DNA of 64,000 nucleotides, taken from the NCBI GenBank assembly GCA_026014685.1, contig JAOZHW010000012.1:1-64000 (forward strand), written 5' to 3'. The stretch comes from Candidatus Bathyarchaeota archaeon. GTDB taxonomy: Archaea; Thermoproteota; Bathyarchaeia; Bathyarchaeales; Bathycorpusculaceae. A program made the translations under genes and the position numbers. Shown here piece by piece: positions 52,557 through 62,249 of this stretch (its first letter is position 1; each line of letters starts with the position of its first letter). Under the pieces are notes generated by a model. That model was not told the origin of the DNA, made no database searches, and was given only the letters and a program-made list of their open reading frames with translations.

Positions 52557-54621
52557 GCGTTTTGTTGCTTGTTGGTTTTTTCAATGTTAAGGTGGTGTGG
52601 CTGAAGTTTTGTTTGAAGGGGTTAAATTCTGTGCCTGTTCCGCCGTAGAATTTGCTAAACCACTCGTAGAAGTGTAGTCTGAGGGTGTGGATGAAGACGA
52701 TTAAGCCTTCCAATGCTATGATCGCGAGGTTACCGAAGACTATGACTACTCCTGCAATGATGAAGCCTATTGTTGTAGGCGAAGTGGGCGGGTTGATGAG
52801 TTCTGCAACGGTGTAGGTCACCAGCAACAGTGCCCAGTGAGCCATAAGCAACGCGAGTATGCGGCTGTAGGAGATTGTGTTACTGAGTAAGCGTGTCAAG
52901 AAGTCTCCGCCCTCAAAAAGCCTGCCTGTGAAGGTGTCTTGTTCGGCGTGTTCTCCTGCGTGTTGCGCGTGAGGTTTGCCCAATTCGGGCATTTTTGGTT
53001 TAGCCGCCATAAGCATCAGGGGTTTGCCTGCAACCATTATTATGAATGGAATTAGCGGGGCAAGTATGGGTCCGCTCAGCCAGAGGGCGAAATCGAGTCT
53101 GCAGGTGACGATTAGGTAGACGCCGCCGAGGTAGAACGCAATTTTGGGTAACGCGGTTAAGAAGGCGTCAGCGTAGTTGTGTTTGACGATGTAGTTTGCC
53201 ATTTCTATGGCTATGCCGCTGACGATTTGCACTATGCCGATGCAGAGACTGAAAATGAGGAATTCAAACACCCCGTCTCCGTGGAAGGGGCTAAACCATA
53301 GTGGCCCCCACGTCGGGTTTAGTTTAGATAGTTCTATTCCAAAGAACTCGCCGAAAAGCAACCCTGCAACGCATGCAGCTGCACCGCAGGCCGCCATAAT
53401 CCAGCAGACGTTTTTCATGCCTTGATTGCCTTTTATGAGGCTGCCCACGATTAAGCCGCCCAGTAACAGTACCAAGCCGTGGCCTAAATCGCCGAACATC
53501 AACCCGAAAAGAATCGGGAATGAGATTGCGATAAAGGGGGTGGGGTCTAATTCGTCGTATGTGGGTAATCCGTAGAGGCGGGTGATTACTTCAAAGGGTT
53601 TGACGAAGCGATTATGCATGATTTTGGTGGGTGGCGCTTCCAGGTCTTCGGCTGGGTCGTTAGCCAAAACCAGCGCTTTGCCCTCCATCTTTGCGTTGAC
53701 GGTTTCGGTTAATTGTTTGAATTTGTCCTGAGGCACGTAGCCTTTGATGGTTGCCAATCGTCCTGACTGTAGAATCTTTTGTTCAGCGTTTAAGAGTACT
53801 AGTATGTTTTCGCAGGTTTCCTTCCAAGACGCCAGCTTGTCCTTGTTTTCTTCGCCAAGCTTTTTCAATTCATCTTGGATTTCCTTTTCTTTTTCGCTGT
53901 TCTCTTTAAGACGACGTTTTACCTCCTCTAAGGCTTCGCTGACATTCTGCGGCAACTCTGGGGGAATCTGAAAAGGTTCAGCATGATAAGTTCGCAGAAT
54001 CCTTTCCACTTCCTCTTTATTTTTGGTTGGCGCCGCAACAATAAGGAAGCACTCGTCCTCGGTGAGGTGGCTTTGACGGATAAAGAGCGGTAAGCCTGTG
54101 ATGGCTAGCTGGAATGGTTCGCAGTTTTTGATAGGCATGCTTGCGAAGACGACGTAGACAAGTTTCAGGTTCTCAACCGTTGCCATGTCAGCGCCTGCAT
54201 TTTCCATGGCTGAGAGCATTTTTCTTAGGTGGTTTAGTTCTGCATTTTTTTCTTTGAGGGCATTTAACTGAGCGTTTTTTGTTTCGATTTCGCTTTTGAG
54301 GTTTAGAATGCTTTGGCTGGTGTCTTCTAAAAGTGACTGCCAATTATCCGCCGTCACGTTCACTTTGACGGGTTGGGTGGCTTTGAAAATGTCTAGAAAG
54401 CTGCCTTTTTCCACCACCAAAAGTTTAATCAGCCCTTCCACGTCGAGGAGCCGCTCTTGAACCTGCTGGATGTGTTGGTTATTTTCCGATAAGCTTGTGT
54501 TTTCTTGCGCCGAAGGTTCAATGTGGAATTCGCCGAAGGTGTTCAATGTTTCCAACATTGATTCGACATCTTTTTTGACACAGATAATAGATGCCGAAGT
54601 CATTCTTTCGGGTCGCAACAT
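52534..54621 (-). CDS. atpI: A-type ATP synthase subunit I (a)
   Basis: 695 residues; ATG at MLRPERM or at MTSASII six codons in. The N-terminal half (to about 380) is cytoplasmic with long coiled coils (SLEIETKNAQLNALKEKNAELNHLRK); the C-terminal half has seven or eight helices including GLMFGDLGHGLVLLLGGL and the ion-path region YSRILALLMAHWALLLVTYTV. Stator subunit lining the ion channel. Its inverted orientation within the cluster and tail-to-tail overlap with subunit C are unusual. Confidence 0.93.
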   Translation of the reverse strand: MLRPERMTSASIICVKKDVESMLETLNTFGEFHIEPSAQENTSLSENNQHIQQVQERLLDVEGLIKLLVVEKGSFLDIFKATQPVKVNVTADNWQSLLEDTSQSILNLKSEIETKNAQLNALKEKNAELNHLRKMLSAMENAGADMATVENLKLVYVVFASMPIKNCEPFQLAITGLPLFIRQSHLTEDECFLIVAAPTKNKEEVERILRTYHAEPFQIPPELPQNVSEALEEVKRRLKENSEKEKEIQDELKKLGEENKDKLASWKETCENILVLLNAEQKILQSGRLATIKGYVPQDKFKQLTETVNAKMEGKALVLANDPAEDLEAPPTKIMHNRFVKPFEVITRLYGLPTYDELDPTPFIAISFPILFGLMFGDLGHGLVLLLGGLIVGSLIKGNQGMKNVCWIMAACGAAACVAGLLFGEFFGIELSKLNPTWGPLWFSPFHGDGVFEFLIFSLCIGIVQIVSGIAIEMANYIVKHNYADAFLTALPKIAFYLGGVYLIVTCRLDFALWLSGPILAPLIPFIIMVAGKPLMLMAAKPKMPELGKPHAQHAGEHAEQDTFTGRLFEGGDFLTRLLSNTISYSRILALLMAHWALLLVTYTVAELINPPTSPTTIGFIIAGVVIVFGNLAIIALEGLIVFIHTLRLHFYEWFSKFYGGTGTEFNPFKQNFSHTTLTLKKPTSNKTPKTEGAL

Positions 54622-54677
54622 TTTTAACAGTTATTTTGAATTTGCTAACAAGCATTTAAAGTTATATTAGTGATGGC

Positions 54678-54986
54678 ATGATTGGTTACGTGATAGGCGA
54701 CGGCGACATAGTCACTGGCTTTAGGCTGGTCGGGGTCGATGGCGTTGAAGTTGCCTCCGTAGACGAAGCTAAACAAGCCCTATACAAAGCGTTGGCGTTA
54801 AGCGACGTCGGAATCATAGTCATCAGCCAAGCATACTCCACCGACCCAGCGATACGTGACCAAATCGACAAGGTCAGACAGGAACGCATAACCCCCCTCA
54901 TCGTTGAACTCCCTGGAAGCCGAGGGCAATCAAAATACATTCCCATATCGAGCACCATCAGTAAAATCTTAGGTATCAAAATCTAG
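54678..54986 (+). CDS. atpF: A-type ATP synthase subunit F
   Basis: 102 residues: MIGYVIGDGDIVTGFRLVGVDGVEVA and IIVISQAYSTDPAIRDQIDKVR...PLIVELPGSRGQS match the CheY-like Rossmann fold of the archaeal F subunit of the central stalk. Divergent from subunit I; the 56-base gap holds promoters for both directions (TTAAAGTTATATT). Confidence 0.9.
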   Translation: MIGYVIGDGDIVTGFRLVGVDGVEVASVDEAKQALYKALALSDVGIIVISQAYSTDPAIRDQIDKVRQERITPLIVELPGSRGQSKYIPISSTISKILGIKI

Positions 54987-54997
54987 AGGTATATTGA

Positions 54998-55630
54998 TTG
55001 AGTGTTAAAAGTGGCGTTGCAGCGATTGCAGACGAAGTGTTAGGCGACGTTCAGAAAGAAGCTGAAGCCATCCTCTCTGCTGCTGAAAGTCAAGCAAAAG
55101 AAACCCTGCGCAAGGCCAAAGAGCAAGCCGACCGCTCCTTCCACGCCACGGTTGCTGAAGCCAAAGAAAAGGCGGAGGCTGAAAAACGCAAGAGGGCTTC
55201 TGTTGCTGAAGTTGAAGTAAGAAATCGCTTGCTAAAAACTAAAGAAGACCTCGTGGATGAAGCCTTCGAGAAAGCTTTGGTGGAGCTTAGGGGTTTTGTT
55301 GAAACCGACAAGTATCAAGCATACCTCCTCGACCTCATCGAGAAAATCGCTAAAAAGATGGATCAAAAAGTTCTCGTGGTGGAAGTTAACGCTAAGGACA
55401 AAGCTTTGTTAACCCAAGAAAAGTTAAAGAAGACCTCAAATAAACTTGGCGTTGAACTCAAAATTTCTAAAGCAACTCCAAATTACCTCGGGGGCTGCAA
55501 AGTTCAGTCGGAAGACGGAAAAATCGTCTACGACGGCACCCTCGACAATCGCCTCGCGGAACTCAAACCGCAGCTGCGGGCGAAAATCGCAAAAACCCTC
55601 TTCGGAGAAGAAACAAAAGATGGTGTCTAA
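54998..55630 (+). CDS. atpE: A-type ATP synthase subunit E
   Basis: 210 residues from TTG after AGAGGTATA. A long N-terminal coiled coil (about 10-105; EAEAILSAAESQAKETLRKAKEQADRSF) and a C-terminal globular domain ending GTLDNRLAELKPQLRAKIAKTLFG, standard for the peripheral-stalk subunit. Overlaps subunit A by 11 bases. Confidence 0.9.
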   Translation: MSVKSGVAAIADEVLGDVQKEAEAILSAAESQAKETLRKAKEQADRSFHATVAEAKEKAEAEKRKRASVAEVEVRNRLLKTKEDLVDEAFEKALVELRGFVETDKYQAYLLDLIEKIAKKMDQKVLVVEVNAKDKALLTQEKLKKTSNKLGVELKISKATPNYLGGCKVQSEDGKIVYDGTLDNRLAELKPQLRAKIAKTLFGEETKDGV

Positions 55631-57389
55631 AGGAAGCGTTATACGAGTAGCAGGCCCAGTCGTCGAAGCCAAAGGCCTCCACGACGCTGTTATGCATGAA
55701 ATGGTTGAAGTCGGCAACGCCGGTTTAATCGGCGAAATCATCCGTCTCGAAGGCGACTACGCCACAATCCAAGTCTACCAAAACACCACTGGACTAAAAC
55801 TAAACGAACCCGTCTTGGGCACAGGCAGCCCGCTGTCCGTCGAGTTAGGGCCAGGACTTTTAGGCAACACCTTCGACGGCATCCAGAGGCCACTGGAAAC
55901 CATACGTCAACTCACAGGCCCCTTCATAAAGCAAGCACGCGGAGTCACAGCGTTATCAAGAGAAAAAAAATGGGCATTCACTCCAAAAGCAAAAGTCGGC
56001 GACAAGGTTTCAGCAGGCGACATCTTGGGTGTAGTGCAGGAAACCGATCTGGTGGAACACCGCATAATGGTTCCGCTGGGCCTGGAGGGCAAAGTTGTGA
56101 AAGTAGCCAAACAAGACGACTACACCGTGACAGAAACCATCGCCACATTGGAAGCCAACGGCGCCAAAACCGACGTGACTATGCTGCAAAGATGGCCAGT
56201 CCGTACACCTCGACCGCACACGCGGCGGCTAGCCGCTTCAACTCCGTTAATCACGGGGCAACGCGTAATCGACACGTTTTTCCCCATAGCCAAAGGTGGA
56301 AGCGCAGCCATTCCCGGTCCCTTCGGCGCAGGCAAAACCGTCACCCAGCAGCAACTCGCCAAATGGTCAGACGCAAACATAGTTATCTACGTGGGCTGCG
56401 GGGAACGCGGCAACGAAATGGTCGACGTGCTGGATACTTTCCCTAAACTGCTTGACCCAACCACAGGGCACCCCCTCATGGAGCGCACAATCCTAGTTGC
56501 AAACACCAGTAACATGCCTGTTTCCGCACGTGAAGCCAGCATCTACACAGGCATCACACTCGCAGAGTACTACCGCGACATGGGCTATGCCGTCGCGTTG
56601 ATGGCTGACTCCACCAGCCGATGGGCAGAAGCACTTCGAGAAGTCTCAGGCAGACTCGAAGAAATGCCTGCCGAAGAAGGCTTCCCAAGCTACCTGCCCT
56701 CTCGCCTCGCCGAATTCTACGAGCGCACAGGCGTCGTTGAAACCTTAGGCAGCGACAAGCGGGTGGGCTCAATCTGCGCCATCGGAGCCGTTTCACCCCC
56801 CGGCGGAGACTTCTCAGAACCCGTCACGCAGCACACTAAACGCTTCACCCGCGTCTTTTGGGCACTCGACGCAGAATTGGCAGATGCAAGGCATTATCCG
56901 TCGATTAACTGGATGGCAAGCTACAGCGGCTACATCGCCGAACTCGCAGGCTGGTGGCACAATAACGTTGATGAGAAATGGAACAGTTACCGCGAGGAAG
57001 CCATGCGCATCTTGCAAGCAGAAGATGAGCTGAAAAACATCGTTAAACTCGTCGGCCCCGAAGCGCTCCCAGACAAGCAGCGCCTGATTCTGGAAACCGC
57101 CCGCATCATCCGCATCGCTATCCTGCAGCAGAACGCGCTTGATCCCGTTGACACTTACTGTTCTCCGCAGAAGCAGTTTAAGATGTTAAAAATAATCGTG
57201 GACTTCCATCACTTAGCAGAAAACGCCGTCACTAAAGGTGCGCCAATCTTCAAAATCACCGAGCTACCCATAACAGAGGACATTATGCGTATGAAAAACA
57301 GCATCCCAAACGACAAACTTGAGGAGTTGGATTTGCTGGATAAGAAGATGTATGATAACTTTGCAATGTTGGAGGCCACGTTGAGGTAG
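55620..57389 (+). CDS. atpA: A-type ATP synthase catalytic subunit A
   Basis: 589 residues, ATG giving MVSKGSVIRVAGPVVEAKG; the open frame extends further upstream inside subunit E but is not used. Walker A GPFGAGKT (about 233), the non-homologous insertion, Walker B region VALMADSTSRWAEALREVSGRLEEMPAEEGFPSYL and SINWMASYSGY. Catalytic ATP-hydrolysing/synthesising subunit. Six bases before subunit B. Confidence 0.96.
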   Translation: MVSKGSVIRVAGPVVEAKGLHDAVMHEMVEVGNAGLIGEIIRLEGDYATIQVYQNTTGLKLNEPVLGTGSPLSVELGPGLLGNTFDGIQRPLETIRQLTGPFIKQARGVTALSREKKWAFTPKAKVGDKVSAGDILGVVQETDLVEHRIMVPLGLEGKVVKVAKQDDYTVTETIATLEANGAKTDVTMLQRWPVRTPRPHTRRLAASTPLITGQRVIDTFFPIAKGGSAAIPGPFGAGKTVTQQQLAKWSDANIVIYVGCGERGNEMVDVLDTFPKLLDPTTGHPLMERTILVANTSNMPVSAREASIYTGITLAEYYRDMGYAVALMADSTSRWAEALREVSGRLEEMPAEEGFPSYLPSRLAEFYERTGVVETLGSDKRVGSICAIGAVSPPGGDFSEPVTQHTKRFTRVFWALDAELADARHYPSINWMASYSGYIAELAGWWHNNVDEKWNSYREEAMRILQAEDELKNIVKLVGPEALPDKQRLILETARIIRIAILQQNALDPVDTYCSPQKQFKMLKIIVDFHHLAENAVTKGAPIFKITELPITEDIMRMKNSIPNDKLEELDLLDKKMYDNFAMLEATLR

Positions 57390-57395
57390 AAGTTT

Positions 57396-58793
57396 ATGGC
57401 AGGCATCGGCTTAGAGTACAAGGGATTATCTTCAATTTCAGGGCCCATCATAGTCGTCGAAAACGTCCGCGACGTCGGCTACGACGAACTAGTATCCATC
57501 AAAACCCCCGACGGCGAAACCCGACTAGGCAAAGTCATCCAAGTCACCCAGAAAGCCGTCACCGTACAAGTCTTCGAAGGCACCACAGGGCTCTCGCTCT
57601 CCCAAACCCGCACCCGCTTCCTCGGTCGACCGCTGGAAGTGCCAGTTTCCTCGGAAATGTTGGGTCGAGTCATGAACAGCTTCGGCGAACCCATCGACGG
57701 CCACCCACGCTTCTTCACCGAAGAAAAACGCGACGTCAACGGTTACCCCCTTAACCCCAATGCACGCGAGTACCCTAAAGACTTCATTCAAACAGGCATA
57801 TCCGCCATCGACGGCTTAACCAGCCTAGTCCGCGGCCAAAAACTCCCAGTCTTCAGCGGCCCCGGTTTATCACACAACGAACTCGCCGCGCAAATCGTGC
57901 GCCAAGCCCAAATCCGAACCGCTAACGAACCCTTCAACATCGTCTTCATCGCCATGGGATTAGAGCACGACGACGCAGCGTTCTTCAAGAAAAGCTTCGA
58001 AGAAACGGGCGCCATAAAAAACGTCGCCATGTTCCTCAACTTAGCCGAAGACCCGCCAGTTGAACGTATCATTACTCCCCGCGCAGGCTTAACCCTCGCC
58101 GAATACTTGGCTTTTGAAGAGGATTCGCATGTGCTTGTGGTTATGACGGATATGACTAACTACTGTGAGGCGCTCCGTGAAGTCAGCTCATCTATGGAGG
58201 AAGTGCCCAGCCGCAAAGGTTACCCTGGCTACATGTACAGCGACTTAGCCAGCATATACGAACGTGCAGGCAGAGTTATCGGCAAAAAAGGCAGCATCAC
58301 GCAGATGCCCATCTTAACCATGCCAAACGACGACATAACCCACCCCATCCCAGACTTAACAGGCTACATCACCGAAGGCCAAATCGTCTTGAGCCGCACC
58401 CTTGAGAAGCAGGGAATTTATCCACCCATCTACATCTCCACCAGCCTCTCGCGACTGATGAAAGACGGCATAGGCAAAGGCAGCACCCGCGAAGATCACG
58501 CCAACGTCTCCAGCCAACTCTACAGCGCATACGCACAGTACAACTCAGTTAAATCTCTTGTGACAATCATCGGCGAAGAAGGCTTAGGCACACGGGACAA
58601 AGAGTACCTGCGGTTTGGGGAACGCTTCGAAAAGACGCTTATCAACCAAGGCCGAAACGAGAACCGAACTATCGAGCAAACCCTCGACATAGCTTGGGAT
58701 GCACTTAGCGATTTGCCTGAAGAGGAATTGACTTCGATTAAACCTGAATACATCAACAAGTATTTGCCCAAAACCGATACTGAGGTAAAGTAA
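57396..58793 (+). CDS. atpB: A-type ATP synthase subunit B
   Basis: 465 residues. Non-catalytic nucleotide-binding subunit: [19 protein letters not shown] replaces the P-loop, [46 protein letters not shown] and [30 protein letters not shown] are family hallmarks. Six bases before subunit D. Confidence 0.96.
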   Translation: MAGIGLEYKGLSSISGPIIVVENVRDVGYDELVSIKTPDGETRLGKVIQVTQKAVTVQVFEGTTGLSLSQTRTRFLGRPLEVPVSSEMLGRVMNSFGEPIDGHPRFFTEEKRDVNGYPLNPNAREYPKDFIQTGISAIDGLTSLVRGQKLPVFSGPGLSHNELAAQIVRQAQIRTANEPFNIVFIAMGLEHDDAAFFKKSFEETGAIKNVAMFLNLAEDPPVERIITPRAGLTLAEYLAFEEDSHVLVVMTDMTNYCEALREVSSSMEEVPSRKGYPGYMYSDLASIYERAGRVIGKKGSITQMPILTMPNDDITHPIPDLTGYITEGQIVLSRTLEKQGIYPPIYISTSLSRLMKDGIGKGSTREDHANVSSQLYSAYAQYNSVKSLVTIIGEEGLGTRDKEYLRFGERFEKTLINQGRNENRTIEQTLDIAWDALSDLPEEELTSIKPEYINKYLPKTDTEVK

Positions 58794-58799
58794 GCAGAC

Positions 58800-59456
58800 A
58801 TGTCTGCGGAAAACATCAGCCCAACCAGAATTAACCTCATACAAACCAAAAAAACTCTCAACCTCGCAGAGTCAGGACGGGAAGTGCTAGAACGCAAACG
58901 CGACATCCTGCTGCGCGAGTTACGCAACAACGTCTATGACGCGCAGAGAACCCGCGAGGAACTGCTGGAGGTTCTAGCTCAAGCGTACCGCAGCCTAAAA
59001 GAAGCCAACATGGCAAAAGGCTCAGAAGGCATAGCCAACACGGCACTGACATCCAGTCATGAGGCAACTTTTGAGATGGATTCCCGCAGCATCATGGGCG
59101 TCGCCGTTCCAGTCGTAAACTACAAAGCCAATCCTGAACTCAAACCCAACTACGGCTTCGCCAACACCAGCGCCGAACTCGACCGCGCCTTCACAAAATT
59201 CAACGAACTCCTCCCCATACTTGCCCATCTAGCTAAAGTTGAAGGCACAACCTTCCAAATAGCCAACGACGTGCGCCGTACACAACGCCGCGTCAACGCC
59301 CTAAACCACGTGCTTATCCCAAGGTACCGTGCGACTGCAAAAATGATTGAAATGGTGCTTGAAGAGAAAGAAAGAGAAGAATTCGTACGCACCAAACGCA
59401 TAAAGAGCCTCATTAAAGGACACGAGAAAGAGTTGAAGCATGATGAAAAAGTTTAG
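58800..59456 (+). CDS. atpD: A-type ATP synthase subunit D
   Basis: 218 residues. INLIQTKKTLNLAESGREVLERKRDILLREL at the N-terminus and RRVNALNHVLIPRYRATAKMIEMVLEEKEREEFVRTKRIK near the C-terminus form the central-stalk coiled coil; both are strong subunit D signatures. Overlaps the universal-stress gene by 17 bases. Confidence 0.95.
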   Translation: MSAENISPTRINLIQTKKTLNLAESGREVLERKRDILLRELRNNVYDAQRTREELLEVLAQAYRSLKEANMAKGSEGIANTALTSSHEATFEMDSRSIMGVAVPVVNYKANPELKPNYGFANTSAELDRAFTKFNELLPILAHLAKVEGTTFQIANDVRRTQRRVNALNHVLIPRYRATAKMIEMVLEEKEREEFVRTKRIKSLIKGHEKELKHDEKV

Positions 59457-59889
59457 CCCCCAAACAATCCAAAAAATTTTAGTCCCCGTAGATGGCTCCG
59501 CTTACAGTAACCGCGCGGCGGAATACGCCATGGGCATCGCAAAGCTCCACAACGCCCAAATCTTGGTTGCCTACGTGGTTGACGAAATCGTCATAGATCA
59601 ATTCTCAAAACCTGTGGAACGTGAAGCGGTGGAAGAGGAACTTAAAAATGACGGACAAAGATTCACTAAGCACGCGTTAGGCTTAGCTGAAAAGGAAGGC
59701 GTCAAGGCAACTTCGATGCTGGTTAAAGGGCGACCTTTTGAACAGATCGTGAACTTAGCCAAAAGCTTCAATATCGATTTAATCGTTATGGGCACTTATG
59801 GGCATCGGGGCGCAGAAAGAATCCTCATAGGCAGCGTTGCTGAACGGGTCATTGAGTATTCTCCTTGTCCAGTGCTTGTCGTGAAATAA
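59440..59889 (+). CDS. Universal stress protein (UspA family)
   Basis: 149 residues. ILVPVDGSAYSNRAAEYAM and VMGTYGHRGAERILIGSVAERVIEYSPCPVLVVK, the latter an ATP-binding G-x2-G-x9-G motif. Co-translated with subunit D, suggesting it responds to or tunes energy state. Such Usp insertion within an ATPase operon is uncommon. Confidence 0.92.
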   Translation: MMKKFSPQTIQKILVPVDGSAYSNRAAEYAMGIAKLHNAQILVAYVVDEIVIDQFSKPVEREAVEEELKNDGQRFTKHALGLAEKEGVKATSMLVKGRPFEQIVNLAKSFNIDLIVMGTYGHRGAERILIGSVAERVIEYSPCPVLVVK

Positions 59890-59910
59890 TTGTTCTGCTG
59901 TGAAAAGCAA

Positions 59911-60054
59911 ATGTCGTCTTTGAAAAAAATAGAAACCGACTACAACACCTACATAAAAAATGTTGAAGAAAAAGCGGCAGCAAGCAAAGAAAAAATCCGC
60001 CAAGACCTAAACTCCCTCAGAGAAAAAGCCGCTCAATTTCCTTCAACCCCATAA
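59911..60054 (+). CDS. 47-residue coiled-coil protein in the ATP synthase operon
   Basis: MSSLKKIETDYNTYIKNVEE then KAAASKEKIRQDLNSLREKA and FPSTP. Heptad-like spacing of hydrophobic residues and high Lys/Glu/Ala predict a helix or short coiled coil. It sits 21 bases after the Usp gene, before subunit K, with no clear Shine-Dalgarno. It could be a stalk accessory or a reduced H-like peptide; function unknown. Confidence 0.5.
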   Translation: MSSLKKIETDYNTYIKNVEEKAAASKEKIRQDLNSLREKAAQFPSTP

Positions 60055-60147
60055 TTTCGCCCTCATCCAAGAGAAGAATTGTCAACTAAGAAAAAAGTTA
60101 ATAGCCACCTTAGTGTGCAGTAACATTAGCATGGAGTTTGACGTGAG

Positions 60148-60489
60148 TTGAAACGAAAACTGTTGCTATTCGTGATAACAACGCTCGTGCTCATCCCCCT
60201 TATGGGTTTAGCGGCTGCCTTTACCGTCCAAACAGTCCAACAAGAAACCCCCACAACCACAACACCTGTTTCTTATGACCGCGTTGCCCTCGCCTTCTCT
60301 GCTATGTTGGCCATCGGCATCCCTGCCATAAGTGCTGGCTTAGCAATTTCATCTGCTGGCAGCGCCGCAATCAGCGCGTTAACTGAGAAACCTGAAACGT
60401 TCTTCAGAAGCTTTCTTATCGTTGCGTTGGCCGAAGCGTTAGCGATTTACGGTTTAATTATGGGTATTTTGCTGTGGCTTAAACTCTAG
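60148..60489 (+). CDS. atpK: A-type ATP synthase subunit K (proteolipid c)
   Basis: 113 residues from TTG. An N-terminal signal-like helix (LLLFVITTLVLIPLMGLAAA) and a Thr/Pro linker precede the usual hairpin: helix AFSAMLAIGIPAISAGLAISSAGSAAISAL, then FFRSFLIVALAEALAIYGLIMGILLWL with the ion-binding Glu in LAEALAIYG. Forms the rotor ring. Position after D and Usp, rather than after I, is atypical. Confidence 0.92.
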   Translation: MKRKLLLFVITTLVLIPLMGLAAAFTVQTVQQETPTTTTPVSYDRVALAFSAMLAIGIPAISAGLAISSAGSAAISALTEKPETFFRSFLIVALAEALAIYGLIMGILLWLKL

Positions 60490-60646
60490 AGCAACTGCAA
60501 CGGCTATCCCCAACGTAAACCGCTCAAAATTTTTTCTTTATTTTTGCTGATTCAGTTTTGTTATTTAATTTGTTGTAGGTGTTTGGCGGGTGCTCCTTAA
60601 ATACAAGTATTACTTTTTATCTAATTAGTATTACTGAGGTTTGGGG

Positions 60647-60880
60647 ATGACACAAAACCAACAAGAAATACTCACAATCAAACAACACCAACTACAAAAA
60701 ATATTCCAAGAAATCGACGACGAACTCACCATACTCGCCGCCACCGCAAAATTCAACCACACAACCTGCAAAACCGATGCAAACCACCTAAAACTCACCC
60801 TCGCCTACATCGAAGACACAACCCAACTCGTAAACCTACTAAAAAACCGCCTAACACTTCTAATCCAAACCACAAGCTAA
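60647..60880 (+). CDS. Small helical protein of unknown function
   Basis: About 77 residues, MTQNQQEILTIKQHQLQKIF at the start, rich in Gln/Leu/Lys with heptad-like spacing throughout and one Cys. GAGGTTTGGGG stands before the ATG. TTTTTATCTAATTAG about 40 bases upstream may be the TATA region. It converges with the PAP2 gene. No family recognised. Confidence 0.6.
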   Translation: MTQNQQEILTIKQHQLQKIFQEIDDELTILAATAKFNHTTCKTDANHLKLTLAYIEDTTQLVNLLKNRLTLLIQTTS

Positions 60881-60888
60881 AACCAAAA

Positions 60889-61800
60889 TCAACTACACTG
60901 CGGAAGCAACTTACCCATCCTGCGACTTCTCTTAGAAATCAGCGACAAAACCTTTTCCACAACCAAAAACGCCACTGCAGCATAAGCAATTCCCCCCAAA
61001 ACATCTACGAAATAGTGCTCACCCAAGTAGACCGCGCTAAACCAAACCCCAATGGGAAAAATCAGAGTAAGTAACCCTTTCTTTTTCCAGACCTTAATGG
61101 CAAAGAGTGAAATCAGGAAGGGCAGTGCGGAGTGCATACTGGGGAAAGCAGCGTAGAGGTTTGGGCTTAGAAAATCGAAAACTGTACGATAAACAGGAAT
61201 GCCCAAGTTGACGTCTACTGAGTCTGTTAGAATTCGTATGACTTGTGGGACTTCTATCCATGGTGGCGCTACTGGATAGAACAGGAAAGTGACTAACGCG
61301 CCATAGGTGCATAAACCGAAGCTGATAGTGTATTTCCAGTAGTTTGGAGGGCTAATTCTCCAAAGTATGTAAGCAAAGATTGTTGGCGCAAAAAAATGAA
61401 GCGAATAAAAGAAAGCACCCAAATAGTCCAGCACCTCTAAGCGTATTGTCTGCTGCAGGAGCAGGCTTGGCAGTTGACCCCCAAACATAGCCAACTCAAG
61501 ATTAAAAGGCCCCGAATGCAGATTACTTTGAGATATGGCGCCTACGATGCCGTACATGATTTCGTAGGACACAAAAACTGTGATGAACGGCAGCCAATCT
61601 TTGAGGAAACGCCAAGATGTTTTGTTGTATGCAGCGTAAATGAGGAAACCTAAGATTAAAAACTCTGATCCGGGGATGATGCTGTAGGTAACGCTGAAAA
61701 CCCCTACCGCCAACAGGTATAGAGCTGGAAAAAGCAACGCGAAGAACCGTGAAGAGCGATAATCAAGCGATGATTTTTTCTTTTCTTCTTGCTGTGCCAT
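60889..61800 (-). CDS. PAP2-family membrane phosphatase
   Basis: 303 residues, six or more helices. The PAP2 signature is present: VAPPWIEVP region, AAFPSMHSALPFLISL (acid/His of motif 2) and YLGEHYFVDVLGGIAYA (His of motif 3). This subgroup resembles inositolphosphotransferase/PAP2_3 enzymes that dephosphorylate or transfer head groups on lipid phosphates at the outer face. A polar Lys/Glu N-terminus is cytoplasmic. Confidence 0.87.
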   Translation of the reverse strand: MAQQEEKKKSSLDYRSSRFFALLFPALYLLAVGVFSVTYSIIPGSEFLILGFLIYAAYNKTSWRFLKDWLPFITVFVSYEIMYGIVGAISQSNLHSGPFNLELAMFGGQLPSLLLQQTIRLEVLDYLGAFFYSLHFFAPTIFAYILWRISPPNYWKYTISFGLCTYGALVTFLFYPVAPPWIEVPQVIRILTDSVDVNLGIPVYRTVFDFLSPNLYAAFPSMHSALPFLISLFAIKVWKKKGLLTLIFPIGVWFSAVYLGEHYFVDVLGGIAYAAVAFLVVEKVLSLISKRSRRMGKLLPQCS

Positions 61801-61877
61801 CCCTTAAAGTAACCAACTTAGCCCAAAAAACCACTACAAACTATATAGTACTTTCCCAGAATTCAGCCGTTAACGAG

Positions 61878-62018
61878 TCAGTCGTCGATGACTTCTATCA
61901 TTTCTCTACCGCAGCACCACGGCGCCTTCTCTACGTTACGTTTAACGTCGCCTGTGCAGGAAAGCTCAAATTCGCTACGGATTTTGCGGCCGCATTTGGT
62001 GCACTCAAAGGTTGGCAT
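61878..62018 (-). CDS. 46-residue zinc-ribbon protein
   Basis: MPTFECTKCGRKIRSEFELS at the start, then CTGDVKRNVEKAPWCCGREM and IEVIDD. One CxxC knuckle plus CC near the end fits a rubredoxin/zinc-ribbon-like fold. A CTTTTATTACGG box about 30 bases before the ATG and the lack of a Shine-Dalgarno suggest a leaderless transcript. It is too short for most gene callers; function unknown. Confidence 0.65.
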   Translation of the reverse strand: MPTFECTKCGRKIRSEFELSCTGDVKRNVEKAPWCCGREMIEVIDD

Positions 62019-62133
62019 AAAAAAGTTATCTGATGGTAGCCGTAATAAAAGTTGCGCGCGTTGGGGGCAACCGAGTTAGTGCTGAGAGGTAAACAGATTT
62101 TTATTTGATCAAGCATAACGCTGATGAAGAGAG

Positions 62134-62214
62134 GAAGGTTAACTTAAAAACAAGCAAACAAATTCAGGAAGAGAGAGGGGAAACACACCTTCGCCTGTTT
62201 TTAAGCTAACCTTT
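62134..62214. repeat. Long imperfect hairpin
   Basis: AAGGTTAACTTAAAAACA (62135-62152) and TGTTTTTAAGCTAACCTT (62196-62213) pair for 17 of 18 bases; inside, GAAG and CTTC can extend the stem. It stands in a gene-free region, before the repeat-rich segment described next. It could be a terminator or RNA structure. Confidence 0.55.
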
Positions 62215-62249
62215 TGATAACATCTATCCCTGCTGTAAGATAAATAACG

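Noticed and set aside
55446-55619. N-terminal extension of AtpA
   Set aside because: It lies inside subunit E in another frame; the ATG at 55620 matches the family start.
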